Assembly: GCA_032718475.1 (NCBI GenBank)
Contig: JAUCBJ010009078.1
Location: 1-64,000, forward strand
DNA from: Nemertoderma westbladi
Taxonomy: Eukaryota > Xenacoelomorpha > Nemertodermatida > Nemertodermatidae
Direction of reading: 5' to 3'
Length of the DNA: 64,000 nucleotides
The stretch's first letter is position 1; the number at the start of each line of letters is the position of its first letter. The notes beneath the pieces are model-generated. The model saw only the letters and a list, made by a program, of their open reading frames with translations, had not been told where the DNA came from and did no database searches. Position numbers and translations under genes: made by a program. Positions 60,706 to 64,000 of this stretch are shown here, one piece after another.

Positions 60706-61440
60706 TTTTTCTAAAAGTGTCTAAAAGTAATTAAATTACTCCCAACGGCTGCTTTGAATTCTTGTAGACACTTTTAGTTGGGAATCTCAAAGTGATTTCC
60801 TGCTTTTAGGCACTTTGCTTTGAATTCTTTGAGAAAATAAACTCCGAGGTATTCCTGATTGACAGCTCGTGGTAAGTTAACAGAAAGGCAGAGGCATTCT
60901 CGGGGAACAAAAATCATGCGGGCAACAAAGTGATACTTGTGGGCCTGCCAGTTGTTGCCTAGAAGCTATTCCCATTAATTCGCATTGAGGTTTCTGAGGT
61001 CATTACGGGATGGGTTTTAGGTTCGGTCGCAAGTACAAATTGAATTTTCGGGGCACTTTGACAAGAATTCTACCCCCCACCCTCCCCACACACCTTCCCC
61101 CTCTATTTGGAAATAAAACCTTTTATAAAAGTCTTTCTAAAAAAAACATTCTTAAAAATCAAATAATACATGAAACATAATTTATTAGTGTAACAAGATT
61201 AATGCAATATATTAATTTAATAATAATATAATATAAGATTAATTAACTAACTAATTAATTAATTGTATACGCAGTTTCATTATAATGACCTGAAGAAGGC
61301 CTGTTGGGAGAACGCTTGTAATAACTTTTGTTTAGTCACCTAAGGTCAACCCGTACTACCTTGTGGGGCGAGCCACGAAGTTGGCGGAGCCTTAGCGAAT
61401 TGACACTGTTAGGGGGTGGGTCAATTTATGCAAATAGTTG
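60706..61440. other. Transposon interior, unassigned
   Basis: Subterminal AAAGTG-rich repeats to about 60,850, then unassigned sequence with a CCCCCCACCCTCCCC tract near 61,075. No transposase motif is recognised. Confidence 0.5.
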
Positions 61441-61482
61441 TCGTCGTCGTCGTTGTCGTCGTCGTCGTCGTTGTCGTCGTCG
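61438..61482. repeat. (GTC)n microsatellite
   Basis: A GTC/GTT trinucleotide run. A short version, GTTGTCGTCGTT, recurs at the start of each 315-bp unit. Confidence 0.95.
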
Positions 61483-62520
61483 TTACGATTTTGACATGCT
61501 AATAACTTTGTCGGATTTAAAGCTGCCAAGTTGAAAATTTGTAGGTATCAATATGAGCAAAAGTTGAGATTTTTGAGAGACTTTCAGACACCATCAGTGC
61601 AATGGTCTCCCGCTAGAGGGCCACATGTCTAAACATTAAATGCCCTCCCATTTCTTTGCTTTTAATCCGTTTAAGCTGAAACTTGGCAGATATGTATTAG
61701 ACCATTAGCTGTGACTTTCAAAGGAGGCGAATCCATCTGCAGTTCTCCAGTCTGCCGCTAGAGGGCCAAAGGTCTGAAAGTGAAATCGTTGTCGTCGTTA
61801 CGATTTTGACATGCTAATAACTTTGTCGGATTTAAAGCTGCCAAGTTGAAAATTTGTAGGTATCAATATGAGCAAAAGTTGAGATTTTTGAGAGACTTTC
61901 AGACACCATCAGTGCAATGGTCTCCCGCTAGAGGGCCACATGTCTAAACATTAAATGCCCTCCCATTTCTTTGCTTTTAATCCGTTTAAGCTGAAACTTG
62001 GCAGATATGTATTAGACCATTAGCTGTGACTTTCAAAGGAGGCGAATCCATCTGCAGTTCTCCAGTCTGCCGCAGGAGGGCCAAATGTCTGAAAGTGAAA
62101 TCGTTGTCGTCGTTATGATATTGACATGCTTATAACTTTGTCGAATTTAAAGCTGCCAAGTTGAAAATTTGTTTTGTTGAAAATCAGTTCAACTGTCACC
62201 CGCTATAGGACTACTTTATGCCTGAAAGTGAATAGATTCTCCCGTCTCATTGATTTTAATCAGTTTAAGCTGAATCTTGCCATATATTCTGGACCACATG
62301 CTGCGTCTTTGTGGGGGGGGGGGGGAGATTTAATCGGTCTGCCGCTATACGACGAAATTTCTGAAAGTGAGATCCGTCTCTCATTTCGTTATCCGTTATT
62401 CAAGATGAAACTTGGCCGATGTACGTATGTACTATTCATCCATAGGCTGTGTCTTTGTGGGGCTGGAGACCCTAATCCATCTTCAGTTCTCACTATACCG
62501 CTAGAGTCAGAAATGTCTGA
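61483..62520. repeat. 315-bp tandem repeat (GCTGAAACTTGGCAG family)
   Basis: Units start TTACGATTTTGACATGCT at 61,483, 61,798 and (diverged) 62,113, exactly 315 bp apart. The first two are nearly identical; the third decays into further related subunits to about 62,520. Each unit holds AAGCTGAAACTTGGCAGATA and two CCGCTAGAGGGC-like motifs. The same family occurs at 48.43 kb and 50.1-50.4 kb. Confidence 0.93.
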
Positions 62521-63550
62521 ATAGAAATGAAAGAGGTAAAAAGTGATTAGGCGAAATCTGCTTAAAATTTGCTAATACAGTAATACTTTCGAATTAGTAC
62601 TTAAATTAAATTTAAGTCACGTGCTGCGCGAAGGCCCCACTTCGTGTTTAATATGTTAACTACGGTGACGAGAGCGCGAGAATTCCTTCTTAAAAACTAA
62701 GAAAGGCTTTCAACTTTCAAGTAAGATAGAACGGCTACAATCTTGTGTTGTTTTAACTTAATAGAGATATTGAAATATCCCCTGCCCCATGGGTTTTCTA
62801 TTTAACCATAATTATTTTAAATGTTTGCCTGATATTCAATTGATGTGTACCGCCTTCTGGCAAAGCAGCACCCATTTAAGCTATCAATCACAGCTAACGA
62901 GTAGCGACCCACGGACGGCGACCTTCAAACAAACAGGTGCAGAGCCGGAAATAACTGTCGTGTTGCTGTTTGCTTGGCTTGTGGTCCCATTTGATAACTT
63001 AATAGATTTTGGCAGACTGGGCGGTCGCTCTGACCATATGCACTGCGCACCTACAATGCCTAAAACATCTAAGGGAACAGCCAATTAGTGAGTTCGTATC
63101 ATTTCTCTTTATTCCTGCCGCTATCATCTTTATTCTTTACTTTGTATAACACAATAGCATAAAGCTACCAACGTTTTAATCCCTGCATAGCAGTGCGGCA
63201 AAGCAGGGCTGGTTGATCATTGAAATGCATGGGTAAAGGAATTCAACGTTCACATTCCTAATGCCCTGTGGGACAGATTTAAACAGCACTATACATTAAT
63301 ATAGATAGGGCAACAGACAACTGTCAAAGACACAAATACCAACACATTGCGATAGCCCGCAATTATGGCGACTCTAAAGAGTTAAAATATAAAAACCTCT
63401 ATGCAACAATATAAATACCTACAAAAAAATACTGCAGTAATAAATATTACTTACTGCAGTAACATATAATCATACTTCGAGCGACTTGGAAATCTTTGAG
63501 GTCACTTTGTCATTTTTGGACCACTTTTAGAACTTTGAGACACTTTTAGT
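62521..63550. other. Transposon interior, unassigned
   Basis: Open frames at 62,789-63,088 (plus) and opposite lack any recognisable domain and face each other, so I regard them as chance. No other feature is supported. Confidence 0.4.
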
Positions 63551-63599
63551 TCTTTGAGAAAATCTCAAAGAACAGATGCACTTTGAGACCCCGACTGTA

Positions 63600-63975
63600 T
63601 CAGTTTCGAAGGATTTACCATTCGTGTAAAGGATTTCGCGTGCCGTCAACACGATAAGCTCCTAAACGGTTATTAAAAGTATCTCAAAAATAATTCATAG
63701 TTTTAACACACTCGTTTACTGTTTTTGGTTTCTCGGTGGAAAGACTGACTTGAAAAAAGCTCGCAAAGAACACGGTCCTTCAACGAATTGTTATTTACGG
63801 ACTTCATCAACCCTTTCAAGATAGTATACTAAAACTTCCTTGGTATAAAAATAGTGTACGGTAAGTAACACCATAGAAAAACCTCTGGGAAGAGGAAAAA
63901 AGAGAAACCGGGTGAAGGGTGCTTTGGGTCCGTTAGGATCCAAGTATAGCCTCGAAAAATATTACAAAAATAAAT
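63600..63975 (-). repeat. Dispersed repeat, copy B / 5' side of the split CR1/L2 fragment
   Basis: From 63,600 to 63,661 the minus strand encodes the lead-in to the CR1/L2 C-terminus (EILYTNGKSFETD), which continues beyond the transposon at 60,657. From there to about 63,975 it matches copy A at 51,153-51,525. A TAG shared with copy A precedes the coding piece, so the upstream part is noncoding in both. Confidence 0.75.
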
Positions 63976-64000
63976 ACAATCCAAACAATTGTAAACAAAA

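Larger units (their letters stand above)
60660..63597. mobile_element. TA-targeting DNA transposon, non-autonomous
   Basis: Ends start CAGTCGGGTTATCAAAGTGC and, inverted, CAGTCGGGGTCTCAAAGTGC, with 43 of 46 matching bases. TA flanks both ends (60,658-60,659 and 63,598-63,599). Subterminal CTAAAAGTGTC and CTCAAAG motifs recur on both sides. Length is 2,938 bp. The interior holds the 315-bp tandem repeat and no recognisable transposase. TA duplication and terminal CAG suggest a Tc1/mariner-type or other TA-specific family. It split an older CR1/L2-type ORF: the coding frame is continuous when the insert and one TA are ignored. Confidence 0.85.

Noticed and set aside
62789-63088. 99-codon frame as a transposase remnant
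   Set aside because: No DDE-type motif, helix-turn-helix or other recognisable feature, and the opposite strand is equally open.

Overview
This is nuclear DNA from an animal. The evidence is a five-exon, correctly spliced SLC6 transporter segment, tRNA-derived SINEs, several kinds of non-LTR retrotransposon, cut-and-paste transposons and a very large satellite array. Foldback elements with 15-bp tandem arms resemble the TU elements described in sea urchin, so a marine deuterostome (echinoderm or relative) is my best guess. The species cannot be fixed from sequence alone.

Layout. Positions 1-34,612 are one satellite array of 37-, 41-, 42- and 47-bp monomers, broken by a 100-N assembly gap at 17,964-18,063. 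At the array's right edge sits an apparently intact non-LTR retrotransposon (34,613 to about 42,425). Its ORF1 is 1,435 aa, with internal 105-bp repeats, a Ulp1/C48-like cysteine-protease domain, a coiled coil and an RRM-like C-terminus. Its ORF2 is 1,022 aa, with an APE endonuclease and a reverse transcriptase. The two ORFs overlap by 8 bp. From 42.4 to 48.2 kb lie nested dead elements: an RTE-like reverse transcriptase on the minus strand, a 778-bp foldback element inside its 3' tail, a decayed relative of the intact element that lacks its RT core, a 35-bp tandem array, and a BEL/Pao-like protease scrap.

The host gene is on the minus strand. Five phase-consistent exons between 56,809 and 48,767 encode the first 223 residues of an SLC6 sodium-coupled transporter, nearest by motif to the B0AT/SLC6A15-20 group. 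Its introns hold a 48-bp minisatellite, SINEs, a Harbinger-like MITE and retroelement fragments. The remaining exons are not in the window; the gene would have to continue past the repeats and satellite.

Upstream of the gene (57-64 kb) are an endonuclease fragment, a second foldback element (989 bp) of the same architecture, a CR1/L2-type retrotransposon 3' end split by a 2.9-kb TA-targeting transposon, and a 315-bp tandem repeat carrying CTCF-like motifs.

The items most worth a second look are the protease-bearing retrotransposon at the satellite border and the pair of foldback elements with 9-bp target duplications.
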